A stretch of DNA of 64,000 nt, from the NCBI GenBank assembly GCA_029990175.1, contig JARKIP010000021.1, positions 23,937,501 through 24,001,500 on the forward strand. The letters are read 5' to 3'. The notes beneath the pieces were generated by a model, which was not told where the DNA came from, made no database searches, and saw nothing but the letters and a program-made list of their open reading frames with translations. The DNA is from Petunia secreta. Its lineage: Eukaryota > Streptophyta > Magnoliopsida > Solanales > Solanaceae. Below, in pieces: positions 47,159-58,708 of this stretch; position 1 is the stretch's first letter, and every line of letters starts with the position of its first letter. The position numbers were made by a program, and so were the translations under genes.

Positions 47159-47767
47159 CTACGACAATGAAAATAAAAATGACAAAACAAATAATGTAAG
47201 CCCGAAAACCCCAAAACAATAACGAAGTTGTTGTGAACCAGATTTACCTGTATCATCAACTTCAACCTTATTTTCTGAGAAATAATTATGTCTCTTAGTA
47301 TACCAAAATGTAATCTTGTACCTAATTCTACTACTCACATCAACTCGAAAAATTGCCTTTGATCCATTTGAAACAGCCTTAAGTGCAGCATCCCATGGCA
47401 TATTATGAGTCTCAATCATCCCACTTTTATGAGCTTCTTTGTCTTTTCCTTGTTTAAATCCAGGAACTGTAAAATTACCAAGCAGGTAACTTGTATTTGT
47501 ACCATAGTAAAATTTAAGTGTAATGTCATCGTAACGAACAGCTTTGTCCTTCATTCCGTTTTTCAAGTTGAGTTGAAATGACAAGTTGTTGTTACGTTTT
47601 GTGGCGTTGTTGTTGTTGGAGTTGACTGATTTGTCAAGACCTGGCACGTAAAAATCTTCTATCGAACAATCGGGCTTTATGGTACGGAAACTTAGCCAAA
47701 GGACTATTGCCACAACCCCTAAACTCACTATGAGTTTGACACAATCGACACAGCGTGAATCCGACAT
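47159..47767 (-). CDS. NDR1/HIN1-like (LEA_2) membrane protein
   Basis: A single exon of 202 codons, ATG at 47767 and TAG at 47159. It resembles Arabidopsis NDR1, a plasma-membrane protein needed for signalling by several CC-NBS-LRR resistance proteins. Seen: a short N-terminus with two cysteines, a hydrophobic segment at residues 12-27 ending LWLSFR, the family motif KPDCSIEDFYVPGL (31-44), then a LEA_2 beta domain with YDD, GNFTVPGF, NGSKAIFRVDV and YKITFWYTKRH. Several N-glycosylation sequons follow the membrane segment, as expected for the outer face. A C-terminal hydrophobic stretch (about 184-202) preceded by small residues looks like a GPI-anchor signal, as in NDR1. The usual NP pair of the domain is NG here. 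It could be an NHL paralogue rather than the NDR1 orthologue. Confidence 0.85.
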   Translation of the reverse strand: MSDSRCVDCVKLIVSLGVVAIVLWLSFRTIKPDCSIEDFYVPGLDKSVNSNNNNATKRNNNLSFQLNLKNGMKDKAVRYDDITLKFYYGTNTSYLLGNFTVPGFKQGKDKEAHKSGMIETHNMPWDAALKAVSNGSKAIFRVDVSSRIRYKITFWYTKRHNYFSENKVEVDDTGKSGSQQLRYCFGVFGLTLFVLSFLFSLS

Positions 47768-48227
47768 GTGGAAAAGTCAGAAACAGGTTTAGAATTTGAG
47801 CTTAATGAGTTCAATCGGACTCGCTATTGCTACTCTAGACACGTATCAGAAAGGGGAGAAATGTTGTTTCTCAAGAATCAAAGATGGAAAAATAGGTGAA
47901 GAAGAGATTGGGATGAGACTAGATAAGAGGGGTGGAACAACCTTTTTGAGAAGAGTACATTGTTGGAGTTAACTACATGGTATTTTAAAGACATTGTTGC
48001 TCAACAAGTCATGGAGTTTTCTACTTATTTAAAGACTTGGGAGTTGGGTCAATGACTCTTCTATTATTTACAGAGTAATTTAAGACAACGTTCTATCTGT
48101 TATTTTCTCACTTGCCCTTAGACGTGTCACATAGTGGCTCCCAATGAAATTTCGTTGAACAAGTCAACCAATGTCGGAGTAGTTTCCAAAACTCGAGCAA
48201 GAACTTTTTAAAAAAAAACAAAAAGAC
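47768..48227 (-). promoter_or_regulatory. Upstream region of the NDR1-like gene
   Basis: 460 bp between the start codon and the target duplication of retrotransposon C. A possible TATA-like TTTAAATAAG (minus strand, about 48020-48030) is the best promoter candidate. Anything further upstream was displaced 8.3 kb by the insertion. Confidence 0.4.
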
Positions 48228-48232
48228 AATCC
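48228..48232. repeat. Target-site duplication AATCC, left copy
   Basis: AATCC immediately before the 5' LTR of element C; the matching copy is at 56537-56541. Confidence 0.85.
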
Positions 48233-49179
48233 TGTATTGGTCGGATTTCGTCCGGATACATAATGGCACGTGTTCATTGACGTAGCAGGCTTAGAGCCAA
48301 ATTTAGGGACCGATCAGCAAATGATTCACATAGAGCAGACGACAGCAAAAGATGATCATCTATTTAATAACATCGACATATGTCAAGTCTTCCGAAGACA
48401 AGGAAGAGTGTAGTTGGAACAGATAAGCATGATCAACCAAATCCTGTTTTTAGGGTGGTCATTAAGACATGGATAAGTATACCAGCTGATATAGAGAAAT
48501 GTGTGCAAGGAGGAGTCATGCTAGGTTTAGGAGTATTCTTCTATAAATACAACCCTTTCCCTATTGTATATTTTACGTTCTTTTGAACAACTGAATTCCT
48601 TTTAGCATTCTAAATACTCTCTATTAGCTATCATAAATCAGTTTTGTTACCATTGCTCTCTCTACTACTGTATTGCTACGCTGCTATTATCTTGTTTTAG
48701 TTTTGCTTTGGAGGAGACGAAGCTTGCCTTCCCCACCAGAGCACGAGCATCCAAACAACTCAATAAGATTTATTGCTTTCGTCGCTATCACTGTTTCCAT
48801 TTGATCCATTGATTGTTACTGCTTCTTTACTCGACCTGCTCTAATCAATAATTTACCACACTATAGCCTAAGAACGCATCAACATTAATTATTCAAGTAC
48901 TTGTGTTTACTACCAGTGTTTTTATTAGCAACTATCTAGGTTATTTTACTCGATCGTGTGGTTCTAGCTTAATCGGTCAATCAAATCGTTTATCTATCGC
49001 CCATATTATTTCAATCAATCTGTTTATTGCCCGTTTTGTTTCCCAATTATTTCAAACAGTTAAGTCGTAGACGTAAGCCTAGCAATCAACCAGTTAGATT
49101 TTGATACAAAACGGTCACATGTGGCTCAACTAAATATAAATTTAATTGTAAAAACTGAAATTATATTTTAGAAAATACA
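48233..49179 (+). mobile_element. 5' LTR of element C
   Basis: 947 bp from TGTATTGGTCGGAT to AAAATACA. The TATA box TATAAATA at 48542-48549 drives transcription away from the NDR1-like gene. Confidence 0.9.
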
Positions 49180-49182
49180 ATT

Positions 49183-49200
49183 TGGAGCCCACCGTGAGGT
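49183..49200 (+). promoter_or_regulatory. Primer binding site of element C
   Basis: TGGAGCCCACCGTGAGGT begins 3 bp after the LTR and resembles the TTTGGCGCCCACCGTGGGG site common in plant gypsy elements. I did not assign the tRNA. Confidence 0.65.
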
Positions 49201-49265
49201 CTAGGCAATCGATTTGTTCCGAAATTCGTTGTTGATTCTACTTACGTTTCTTCTTTTTGTGTGTA

Positions 49266-52200
49266 ATGGCAGACAACCAGAGCAACAATGCTAATACCGC
49301 TAGTCGTGATGGCGCGCTACAACCTAACTCGCTGATGGGGTCTAGGTTCCAGCCGCCGAAGAAGCAGTTGGTGAATCATCCCACCATGAACAGGATCCGC
49401 CCTAGAACCTAACTACGGTCGGTTCACAGTTGAATGCGCCTTGTGGTCAGCGACCTGGCAAGGAACTCGCGGTCGAAGTAATGTCAGTTGATTCGAACAC
49501 ACTATTGATTGATCTCCTTAAGAAACAAGACAAGCATTTTGAAATGATAAGTTCACAGTTGACACTTATGTCTGGTTCTACTAGTCACAAAGCGCCTACC
49601 CTCCCTGAGACACTCCCCACAGGCACTCCGATCTCTGTTCCTCAAGGCGCAGTAATAAGGGGATCTGAAGTGGGAGTCGAATCCGGAGGGTTGGGTACGG
49701 CCGACGTGGCTACGGGAGCTCTAACCTTCGTCATGATAGAAGCAAGGATGATGGCTACGTTGCAGATGTTGTTGAATGATTCAGTAGATTGGATGTTTAG
49801 ACAGATGAAATCATTTATGGAAAAATTGCCGGGGGTTCCAAAATTGACGAAAGATGCAGCCATAAATTCAATTTCAAAGCCGTCGTTCTTAGCGGTCGTT
49901 GCTCCATTGCCAATCTTGAAGAATTTCAAGTTACCAGAGAGGTTGCGCTATGATAGGACCATTGATCCAAGGGATCACGTGGAATTGTTCGCAATAGCAG
50001 TGCAGACGAACGATTTAACATCAAAACAAATTAATTTGATGAGTCTAAAGAAATTTAATTTGCTGAGTCCAAAGAAATTTTATGAAACGCTTAGGGGAGG
50101 AGCCTTGAAGTGGTACATCCGGTTTCCCAGAAATGAGATTACAAACTAGGATGAGATGACAACAAAATTCATTCGGGCACATACAGGAGCTAAGACAGTG
50201 GAAAGAAGAGTGGAGGATTTATTGAATATCAAAAAACGACATAACGAAACGAAACAATCGAGGAATTTATGGAACGGTTCAACCAAGGGAGAGATGGGCT
50301 TGATTGTCTTTTATAAAAAAATTTGAGTATACATGCATCGGAGACGTGTAAGAGGTTGAGAGAGAGATTGAGGGAGATCAGCCCAACCACTTTTGATGAT
50401 CTCCATCGTGAATGCGATCCAAAGATTAGAGCAGAAGAGGAAGAGTTACAGTTAGCCCTTTATAACAGACGATATGATCGGCCGACTCCTCCACGGGGAG
50501 TAGAAAATGATAGGCGAAACTCCAGGGCTCAAAAGTTCGAGCCCTCCAATTTCCCTCGTCAAAGAGGAAACAGACACGAGGCTAGCAGATCGAGGAGTCG
50601 GCCAAAAAGAGAGCTCCTAACTTTTGCGTTTCAACGGTCAGGTTGGTAAATGTATTAAAAGAGAAGGGCGAGAAAGTGGTAAAATTTCCCGGACGAAAGA
50701 AAACTAGTCCGGGCAGCAGAGATGAGAACTTGTGGTGTGCGTTCTATTATGATCATGGGCATGCCACTGAGGATTTCAAGGCAATGTGTTACGAGGTAGT
50801 GCATTTGCTCGAAAATGGTGAGTTGACAGAATATTTGATCGAAAGAGAAAAGGAAAATTTTGCTAAAATAGAGATAAAGACGGACTCCAGCCGCCAAAAC
50901 CCCCGGCTCCAAGGAAAACAGTGAATGTCATTTCTGGAGGGGCTGAGGTCCACGGAGTAACATATACAACGAAGAAATATGCTAAATTCTTTTTCACACG
51001 AGAAAGTGTGAACGATGACATTGTGTTCGGCGTTTTTGATTTCAATGAAAGGATACATCCCCATCACGATGCACTGGTTGTCACAATAAGGGTGGACGAC
51101 GCAGATGTGAAGAGAGTTTGATAGATGCTGGTAGTTTGGTAAACATCATCTAGTCTAGGGTGGTGGAACTGGAACAGTTGCAGCTGACTGGTAAAATTTT
51201 ACTGAAGTCTATTGTGTTGTCAAGATTCAATAACTCAAGTGAGACGACTTTGGGAGAGATTGTGATAAAGACGTACGCAGAAGGTGTTGAGAATGAGACC
51301 GTTTTTATGGTGATGGGCATAGAAATTGCCTACAATGTCATTTGGGTCGGCCATGGATCCATACAATGGGAGCAGTTCTATCTACTTTGCATCAAGTAGT
51401 TAAGTTTCCAACTCCGTGGGGAGTTCGTGAAGTTAGAGGGGAGCAGAAAACTGCTTGTTATTGCTATTCGGTGGCAGTTAAAAGCGGAGTCGTTTTAGAC
51501 GCCCAACAATAGCAATCACAACAACCAGAATCCTTGGGTAGTTATGGTGAAGAAGAACCCAATCCCACAGACAAAGACTTCGCCAAGATTCCAGCTTGTA
51601 TTAGAGAACCTAACATGCAGAAGGCTAAGGATTCGACCATAGAAGATTTGGAAGAAGTAATTTTATTTGAAGATCAACCCGATCACAAAATTTATGGAGG
51701 GGCCAAGTTAGCGCCTGAAATAAAAACAAAGAGCATTTCATTTCTTAGGGATAACTCCGATTAGTTTTCTTGGTTACACGCGGACATGGTGGGGATAGAC
51801 CCAAAGGTTACTACTGGCATGTTTAATATTGATCCAACGCATCGACCGTTGAAGCAGTTTAAACAGCCAAACGAGGGGTTTAGAAAGAAAGTGATCGATG
51901 ATGAAGTTAACAAGTTGTTGAAAAATGGGTTCATCAGGGAAGTGAAGTATCCGAATTAGCTAGCTAACATGGTCGTATTCCCAAAGAAAAAAGGAATGTG
52001 GAGGTTGTGTGTGGACTACATCGACCTGTATAAAGTTTGCCCAAAAGATTCATTCTCGCTTCTTCACATCGATCGGTTGATCGATTCAACGAAGAGACAT
52101 GAAATGTTGAGTTTTCTGGATGCCTATTCGGGATATAATTAAATTTTGATGGAGCCAAAGGATCAGGAAAAGACTTCGTTCAAAATGGACAAAAGGAGTT

Positions 52201-53163
52201 ACTGCTATACAGTCATGTCCTTCGGTCTCAAAAATGTCGAGGCTACCTATCAATGGTTGGTCACAAGAATGTTCAAAGACATGATCGGAAGGACAATAGA
52301 AGTATATAATGATGACATGTTGGTAAATTCGTAAAGGCGAAGGATCACTTGGGTCATTTGAAACAAACATTTACAGTACTTAGGCAGTTCAACATAAGGT
52401 TGAACCAGGAGAAGTGTGCATACGGGGTTGGATCCGGCGAGTTCTTGGGATTCATCATATCACAAAGAGGAATTGAAGAAAATCTGGACAAGATCAAGGC
52501 AATTGACGACATCCCCGATGTTCTGAAAAAGGTGAAGGAAGTCTAATGGTTGAGCGGTCGAGTAGCCTATCTCAACAGGTTTATCTCGAGGTCATCCGAA
52601 TGGTGCCATAAGTTCTTCTCTATTTTGAAAAAGAACACAAGTTTTGATTGGACGCCAGAATGCCAACAACCTTGAAGGAGCTAAAGCAATACTTATCAAA
52701 CCCTCTGCTGCTCTCAAAATCGGTGGATGGGGAAATATTGTTTATCTACTTGGCCGTTTCAGAAGTAGCTGTAAGTGCAGTCCTCGTCCGGAAGGATGGA
52801 GGTAAAAAAATTCCTATCTATTAAGTTAGTAAAACTCTACTTGTACGGACAAGATACTCATACTTAGAGAAACTAGCACTAGCACTTGTTATAGCTGCAC
52901 GAAAATTGAGAACATACTTTCAATGTCATGTTATTTTTGTTGTCACTACTTTTTCTTTACAAAGTATTTTATATCAACCGGATTTATTCGAAAGATTAAT
53001 AAAATAGGCGGTCGAGCTGAGTGAGTACGACATCATTTACCAGCCTCGAACCGTCACTAGATCACAAATGTTAGCTAATTTTATAGTAGATTTTAGCGCA
53101 AATATTCTTCCGGAGGCAAGTCTTAAAATACTCGAGGAAACAACCAACGACGTTCATATTTGG
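49266..53163 (+). pseudogene. Decayed gag-pol of element C
   Basis: ATG 49266 starts a short frame stopped at 49410. The main Gag domain is in another frame (49430-50149; GGALKWYIRFP and downstream DEMTTKFIRAHTGAK are typical). A zinc-knuckle-like C..HGH..C cluster lies near 50735-50800. Protease DAGS is at 51124-51135, flanked by stops. RT spans about 51800-52560, with the active site reading YNDD (52305-52316) rather than YVDD/YIDD. RNase H runs to about 53163. Stops occur at many places (for example 50149, 51957, 52139, 52334, 52546). No integrase or second RNase H is seen, so this is not Tat lineage. Confidence 0.85.
50027..50078 (+). repeat. 24-bp tandem duplication in gag of element C
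   Basis: TTAATTTGATGAGTCTAAAG and TTAATTTGCTGAGTCCAAAG follow each other in frame, repeating eight residues (INLMSLKK / FNLLSPKK) just before the Gag core motif. Confidence 0.75.
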
Positions 53164-55182
53164 ATGCAAAAATGCCCCGTTTCATATTACGGGCTAAAGT
53201 CGTCCCATTGCATACGCAAAACAGCCATCTATTACAGGCACAACATAATTCGTCAATTACTGATGCAAATGAAGCGCCCAACGGTGCGCACACCCGTCTT
53301 TAAAAGGCACTAGCCCAGAAAGGCATCCAAACACATGCTGCTTTACTACACTACAAGTAACTCGCAAGTACGCATAAAATATCGATGAACAACCATATCA
53401 TTAATATCAACAGCCGTAGGCTCATAATATACAATCAAGTCCTTTTTAATACAACATTGTTCACTACAGATATTCTAGAAAAAAAAACTAAAAAAGGCAA
53501 AAACTGCAAGGATCTCTGAAGTTCGCACGACCCAAGCCACTTAATCTGAATGGTAGCTACAAGCTGGCAGACCACTCAAAGCCCTCCTAAGCATCAGGAG
53601 ATATGCCAGCCCAACCAATCTTCGGCATGCAGCCACCGGCACAGACAAGGCCCAGACATCCTGCCAGTGGCAAAGCACCTCGGGAGCATGTGAGCACAGG
53701 TGGAACCTTCCCCCGTCCCGTCAAGAAGACTCGAAGATCCGCTTCGACCTCCGCTACTCAAACGGGAGAGCACTGCCCCGCAGATCTTCAAGCATAATCC
53801 GGAGCTTATTGAAGACGGGGAGGCTTGAGTTGGGAACCTACGACAAGGGTGACTTTTTCTTGGGTATTCCACAGCCAGCGACCGATGAGGCGTTGCAACA
53901 GAAATCCGACCAAACCAGACGGACAAGGTGAAAGCCATGAATCGTGAACAGATTCAGAATGTTGTGACTCCTTGACCTGCTGGTGGCTCGAAGCTATATC
54001 CTCTTGCCTGCTGAGCGAAGCCAGGCATTAGAGCCTCAACCCAGTGCTTTTGAATGAGCTACATGAACGTCAACGACGTTTCAGAAGAGAAGCCTCACGA
54101 CAGCAAAGGGGGTTAAGCCTCTTGACCCCGCATGACAAGAGGAATATCACAGCAACCGCTATGTTAGAAGAAGAGCACACCGTAATCAGTGCATATACCA
54201 TGATGAAGAAATTTTGAAGAACGCCATTAGAATCCTCATCAAACTTTATGACTCGGATGACTCTTGCCATCCAATCATGGATAGACAAACAAAAGAGAAG
54301 CACTGTGCAAACTTTCACCTTTACAATTTTCTCATGCACCATCCATTCTGGACGAAGAAGTATCTTTGGGAACATTAGACCAGGATCAAAGGAAAATATT
54401 TTTTAAGATGAAGGAATTATTGTCTCAAAAAAGCTTTGGAATGGATGAATAATTTCTCAGAAGAAAGACTTGTGATTTCACCACTCTTATGAAGCCCCTA
54501 TTTATAGGCGGAGTGAGATAAAGATGAAGTGTGAAATGGTTAAATATAATTATGACCTAAAGATACGAAATGATTCAGTGCAAAAAAAGGTGTTCTTGGA
54601 AAGGTGCATTGAATCGACTTTAACCAATCAGATAAAGACACGAAGGGTTCTCGAAGAAATAAAGCGTCGGTCTCGGTCAAAGAGACTGTGAGTTTCAAGG
54701 AGTCAGTGTATCTCTTCACATTCTTTTTGCTTATCTCTTTCACTCCTGACTGCTTACGACAACACTCAGCAAGTGGGGGGTACTGACTGTGTGGGAAAAA
54801 ATACGCTAACTATTATTACGGGAATACGAGCATAGGATGCAAGGTATACATACCACTGCCCTAGGGTTCACAGTCTCCTAGTTAGGGTTTCGTATACATC
54901 ACCGCCTTGAGTTTAGGCCCATGAGCTTTGTTAGTCTTTGTATTTTACCATAATTAAGACTGGGTAAATCTCTACTATAAATTCCCCTCCTCTTATTGTA
55001 TTGTATCATCAAGCGATTCACACGGAATCCGATTATTCTCAAGGAATAAGATTATTACTTTTTTTCTTATTACTTTTCTCTCAATATTTATTTACTTGTC
55101 CTGTGTATTTATCGTATTGCTTGTGACCCACTAACTAATTCAATTATTTTATCTAAACGCAGGCCTAAATACTACGTCGGCA
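53164..55182 (+). mobile_element. 5'-truncated element D nested in C
   Basis: C's RNase H ends at 53163. The following sequence is non-coding and, from 53588 to 55182, homologous to fragment E (41612-43265). It includes a polypurine tract (AGCAAGTGGGGGGTAC) and one LTR starting TGTGTGGG at 54788. The left boundary is inferred from where coding similarity stops. No 5' LTR and no target duplication were found. Confidence 0.65.
54788..55182 (+). mobile_element. LTR of fragment D
   Basis: Starts TGTGTGGGAAAAAATACGC. Compared with the LTR of E it lacks about 90 bp after the first 45. It shares CACAGTCTCCTAGTTAGG, GATTCACAC and TATTCTCAAGGAATA. The right end is estimated. Confidence 0.65.
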
Positions 55183-55598
55183 GGCGCAATGAAAACAACT
55201 ATATCTGTAGTAGAAGCTGGTGGAATGGAAGTTTTTTCGGATGCCAATTTTTGAAGAAAGCAAATAGAGTAAAGATTGAAACGAAATTATAAGCTTTGTC
55301 ACTAGGAAGATGAAGAGCTTGATATGATCTTCAAGAACTTTAGGAAATGATTTGGGTAAAAGTTTTGAATGGAAGATCAAAAGTGGTATTTGTAAGGTTA
55401 GAGGTAATTATTATCTCGGTAACTGGCGAGAAACCGTCGTCTGCACGATTGCGTACACATGTCTTGATGGGAAGGCGAAGTGACAGTTTGGCATTTCAAA
55501 ATGCGTGGCTGAGAGAACTCCATGTGTTTTCGCGCATAAAAATTCACGCCACTTGCCAAGATCTTGCGGATACTCACTCGGAAAGTGGAGGGACTACC
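55183..55598 (+). other. 3' UTR and polypurine tract of element C
   Basis: Non-coding, ending in GGAAAGTGGAGGGACTACC directly before the 3' LTR. The purine-rich AAAGTGGAGGGA is the probable plus-strand primer. Confidence 0.65.
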
Positions 55599-56536
55599 TG
55601 TATTGACCGGATTCCATCCAGACACGTAATCGCAAGTGTCTGTTGATGTGGCAGGCTCAGAGCTAAATTCGGGGACCGGTCAGCAAAGGGTTCACATAGA
55701 GCAGATGACGACAAAGGATGATCGCCTATTTAATAACATTCTTCCAAAGACAAGGAAGAGTATCGTTGGACGGATAAGCACGATCAACCAGATCCTGCTT
55801 TTTTTGGGCGGTCGTTAAAATGTGAATAAGTAAGCTAGTTGATATAGAGAAACGTGTGGAAGGAGATTTAAAAGTCTTCTTCTATAAATTACAATCCTTT
55901 CCCGCCATTGTATATTTTACGTTCTTTTGAACAACTGAATTCGATTTAGCATTCTAAATACTCTCTATTAGCCATCATAAATCACTTTTGTAACCATTAC
56001 TCTCTATACTATTGTATTGATGCGTTGCTGTTATCTTGTTTTGGCTTCGCTTTGGAGGAGACGAAGCTTACCTTCCCGCCAGAGCACGAGCACAAACGAC
56101 TCAATAAGATTTATTGCTTGTTTATTTATTACTTTTGTCGTTATCACTGTTTTCGTTTGATCCATTGATCGTTGCTGCTGCTTTACTCGACCGGCTCTAA
56201 TCACTAATTTACAACACTAATAGCCTAAGAACGTATCAACGTTAATTAATTAATTAGTTGTGTTTACTGCCCGTGTTCTTATTAGCAACTATCTAGGTTA
56301 TTTTACTCGATCGTGTGGTTCTAGCTTAGTCGGTTAATCAGATCATTTATCTTTCGCCCGTATTATTTCAATCAATTTGTTTATTGCCTGTTTCGTTTCC
56401 CAATAATTTCAAATAATTAATTCTTAAACGTAAGCCTAGCAATCAACCGGTTGGATTTTGATACAAAATGGTTGCCTGTAGCTCAATTAAATACAAATTT
56501 AATTGTAAGATCTGAAATGATATTTTATAAAATACA
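55599..56536 (+). mobile_element. 3' LTR of element C
   Basis: 938 bp, collinear with 48233-49179, from TGTATTGACCGGAT to AAAATACA, with TATAAATT at 55883-55890. Confidence 0.9.
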
Positions 56537-56541
56537 AATCC
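56537..56541. repeat. Target-site duplication AATCC, right copy
   Basis: Exact copy of 48228-48232. Confidence 0.85.
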
Positions 56542-56982
56542 AAAATTAAGTCTTCCTAATTAAAAAAAAAAAAAAAGTAAAAACTAAAGTAACACACATG
56601 TTCAAAAACAGAACAATATTCAAGATTTTAAATATTCTTGACATGCACTTGATGACTTTATATACTCTTTCCTTCTTGCGATAGATTCTTCAGAACTTTT
56701 GAAAGACATATAATGGCACTATATAAGAAATCATTTAGTATGTAGTATTACTATTTTCACATTTATAGTTCCAAATAATGAGTGTAATTAAGTGAGACTT
56801 TTTTGGTCAAATTAAATAAGGAAATTTTTTATTGAACCCAAACATAAATATATATGCCCGGTAGCTCAAATAATTAAATTAAGTGATAAAATTTAAGAGA
56901 GATGAAGAATGTTTAGACAAAAATTCTTATAATTGAGGAGTAAATGCATTTACTGTTGTGCGAAATTTTTAAAGAAAAATAA
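56542..56982. other. AT-rich spacer, no gene seen
   Basis: The continuation of the host sequence interrupted by element C, i.e. the former distal upstream region of the NDR1-like gene. No feature is supported. Confidence 0.5.
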
Positions 56983-57201
56983 GAGCTCGTTTGGATGAGG
57001 TTATTATAAATAGCTTATAAGCCATAAGTTATCTATAAGCCACTTTTGATAAGTTAGAATTTTCTAACTTCTCACTTTTGGTTTGTTTTAAGCACGTAAG
57101 AACTTATAAGCCTATGACTTTTTGAGTTACCAAACACTCATTAATGAACTTACAAACATATATGTACTTTTAAATTACTTTTAGCTTACCCAAACGGGCT
57201 C
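56983..57201. mobile_element. Short MITE, 219 bp
   Basis: Imperfect terminal inverted repeats GAGCTCGTTTGGATGAG and TTACCCAAACGGGCTC, with inner inverted GCTTATAAG motifs. The target duplication is unclear, so the superfamily is not assigned (hAT-like is possible). Confidence 0.6.
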
Positions 57202-58229
57202 AAATCCAAGCTTGATGAAGTCGTATAAGTAGTTTGGATAATAAGCAGTGTTTAATTTTTCTTTTACATGACAGCTGAAAAATTCTGTACCTAAGGTGAA
57301 AAACGAACAGATACGAAAGAGAAAAGGACAAGAGACCAAAAGACTCTTGTTGTGAGAAAGGAGAACACCATTATTCCACGAAATTCAACTCATCTAACTC
57401 TACTGGCAAAAGCAGAGCGTGTTTACATTCAACTAACTCGAGAGTCGGGAAAAAAGAAAATACTAAGGGTAAAGTGCACGAATAGTCCACTTTGTTAGTG
57501 GTCTTTGGTTTGAGATCATATTTTTATTGATTTTTCATGAAATACCATTTTTTGAAATTCAATTCTTGTGGGCTGAAGTTCAAACTTTATGAACTGAACT
57601 TCATGGCTAAGGTATGAAATTCAACATTCAACTTCAGCCAGCAAGAGCTGAATTTTTAGGGGATTTTTACATCAAGAGACACTCATCCCATGAAAATTAC
57701 CAAAAAGGGTCCCTATTTCACAACTTTATCCGAAATGTCACCCCCCTCCATTTTTTTAATTTTTTCTTTTACTCAAAGCACCCCCTATTTAAAGAGACAA
57801 AAAACCCTAGCCGCTATTTTTCCTTTCTTCTCCTTCCCTCCTTCCCTACTACAGCCACCGTCACCCCACCCCTTCCACCACTGACTCACCTTCATCCCCT
57901 CTCCTCCACGCTAGCACCGCCGCCGTTTCTTCTTCTTTTTTTAATTTTTTTTTTGAATAACAATGTCGAATTTTCGTTGTATATTCCGGTCAAAACTCCG
58001 GTGAGGGGTTTGTTTATCATGTTTCTTCAACTTTTTTCACTTTTTTCATAAGTATCCGATGAGATATACAGTTTTTTTGTTAAAAATATTTTCTAATATT
58101 TAGATCTAGTGTTTTTCTTGTATAAAACTAAACAAATTTTAGATATTTGTTAAGCTTTTGTCTAGTCACTGTTGTGAGCCTTACTAATTCGACTTGCATA
58201 ATAAAGTTTCATTTTGGGGTAAATCATTT
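57202..58229. other. Spacer with pyrimidine-rich tract
   Basis: Includes a TGGGCTGAAGTTCAAAC / GAACTGAACTTCATGG inverted pair (57565-57605) similar to the repeat at 61690-61930, and a C/T-rich tract at 57735-57930 preceded by TATTTAAAG. The open frame at 57614-58051 has an ATG but is low-complexity with no domain. It may be the leader of a decayed element rather than a gene. Confidence 0.4.
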
Positions 58230-58290
58230 GTTATCAAAGATAATTCAATTCTTAATGCTTATCTTACCTTTGTTAATCAGTATTTATCAC

Positions 58291-58402
58291 TACAATAATA
58301 CAACTACAATCCCAATGAAATATCATAAGTGAAGTTCTGGGAGGTTGAGATGTACTCATACCTTTTACTATCTTATGAAAGATATAGAGAATATTTTCAA
58401 AA
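58291..58402 (+). mobile_element. Decayed SINE-like block in copy 1
   Basis: ACAACTACAATCCCAATGAAATA, AGTGAAGTTCTGGGAGGTTG, then AAAAGATCCTCAACTTATG follow the order of a Solanaceae SINE 3' half. The copy at 60983-61105 came with the duplication. Confidence 0.5.
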
Positions 58403-58708
58403 GATCCTCAACTTATGAAAAAGTAATTCTAAAAATTGATTTGAAAAATATAAGAGTAAAGCCTCGGGATAAAAATATGAAAAAAGAAAAGAAGAAGAAA
58501 CTAAAGTAGAAAAAAAGGACAATAGTAATAATGCAAAGTAACATAATATAAAAATACTGAGTGGTACTTATCACGTCACCACAAAATTTATGATATTTTA
58601 AGAATATTAATTGTTTACACACCTTTCTAGTTTTCTCTAATTTCTTCATCTCTATTTTTGTATTTTGGCTTCTTGAAATATGGCATCTCTATTTTGCACT
58701 AACTCTAA

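Larger units (their letters stand above)
48233..56536 (+). mobile_element. Ty3/gypsy retrotransposon C, complete ends, decayed inside
   Basis: Two LTRs (48233-49179 and 55599-56536) in the same orientation, flanked by AATCC on both sides. The interior holds gag, protease, RT and RNase H remnants with many stops and frameshifts. An integrase is not visible; instead a 5'-truncated fragment of another LTR family occupies 53164-55182. LTR divergence is clearly greater than for elements A and B, so this is an older insertion. Confidence 0.92.

Noticed and set aside
57614..58051. 145-codon frame with ATG
   Set aside because: Low-complexity, phenylalanine- and proline-rich from a pyrimidine tract, no domain, and overlapped by repeat sequence.
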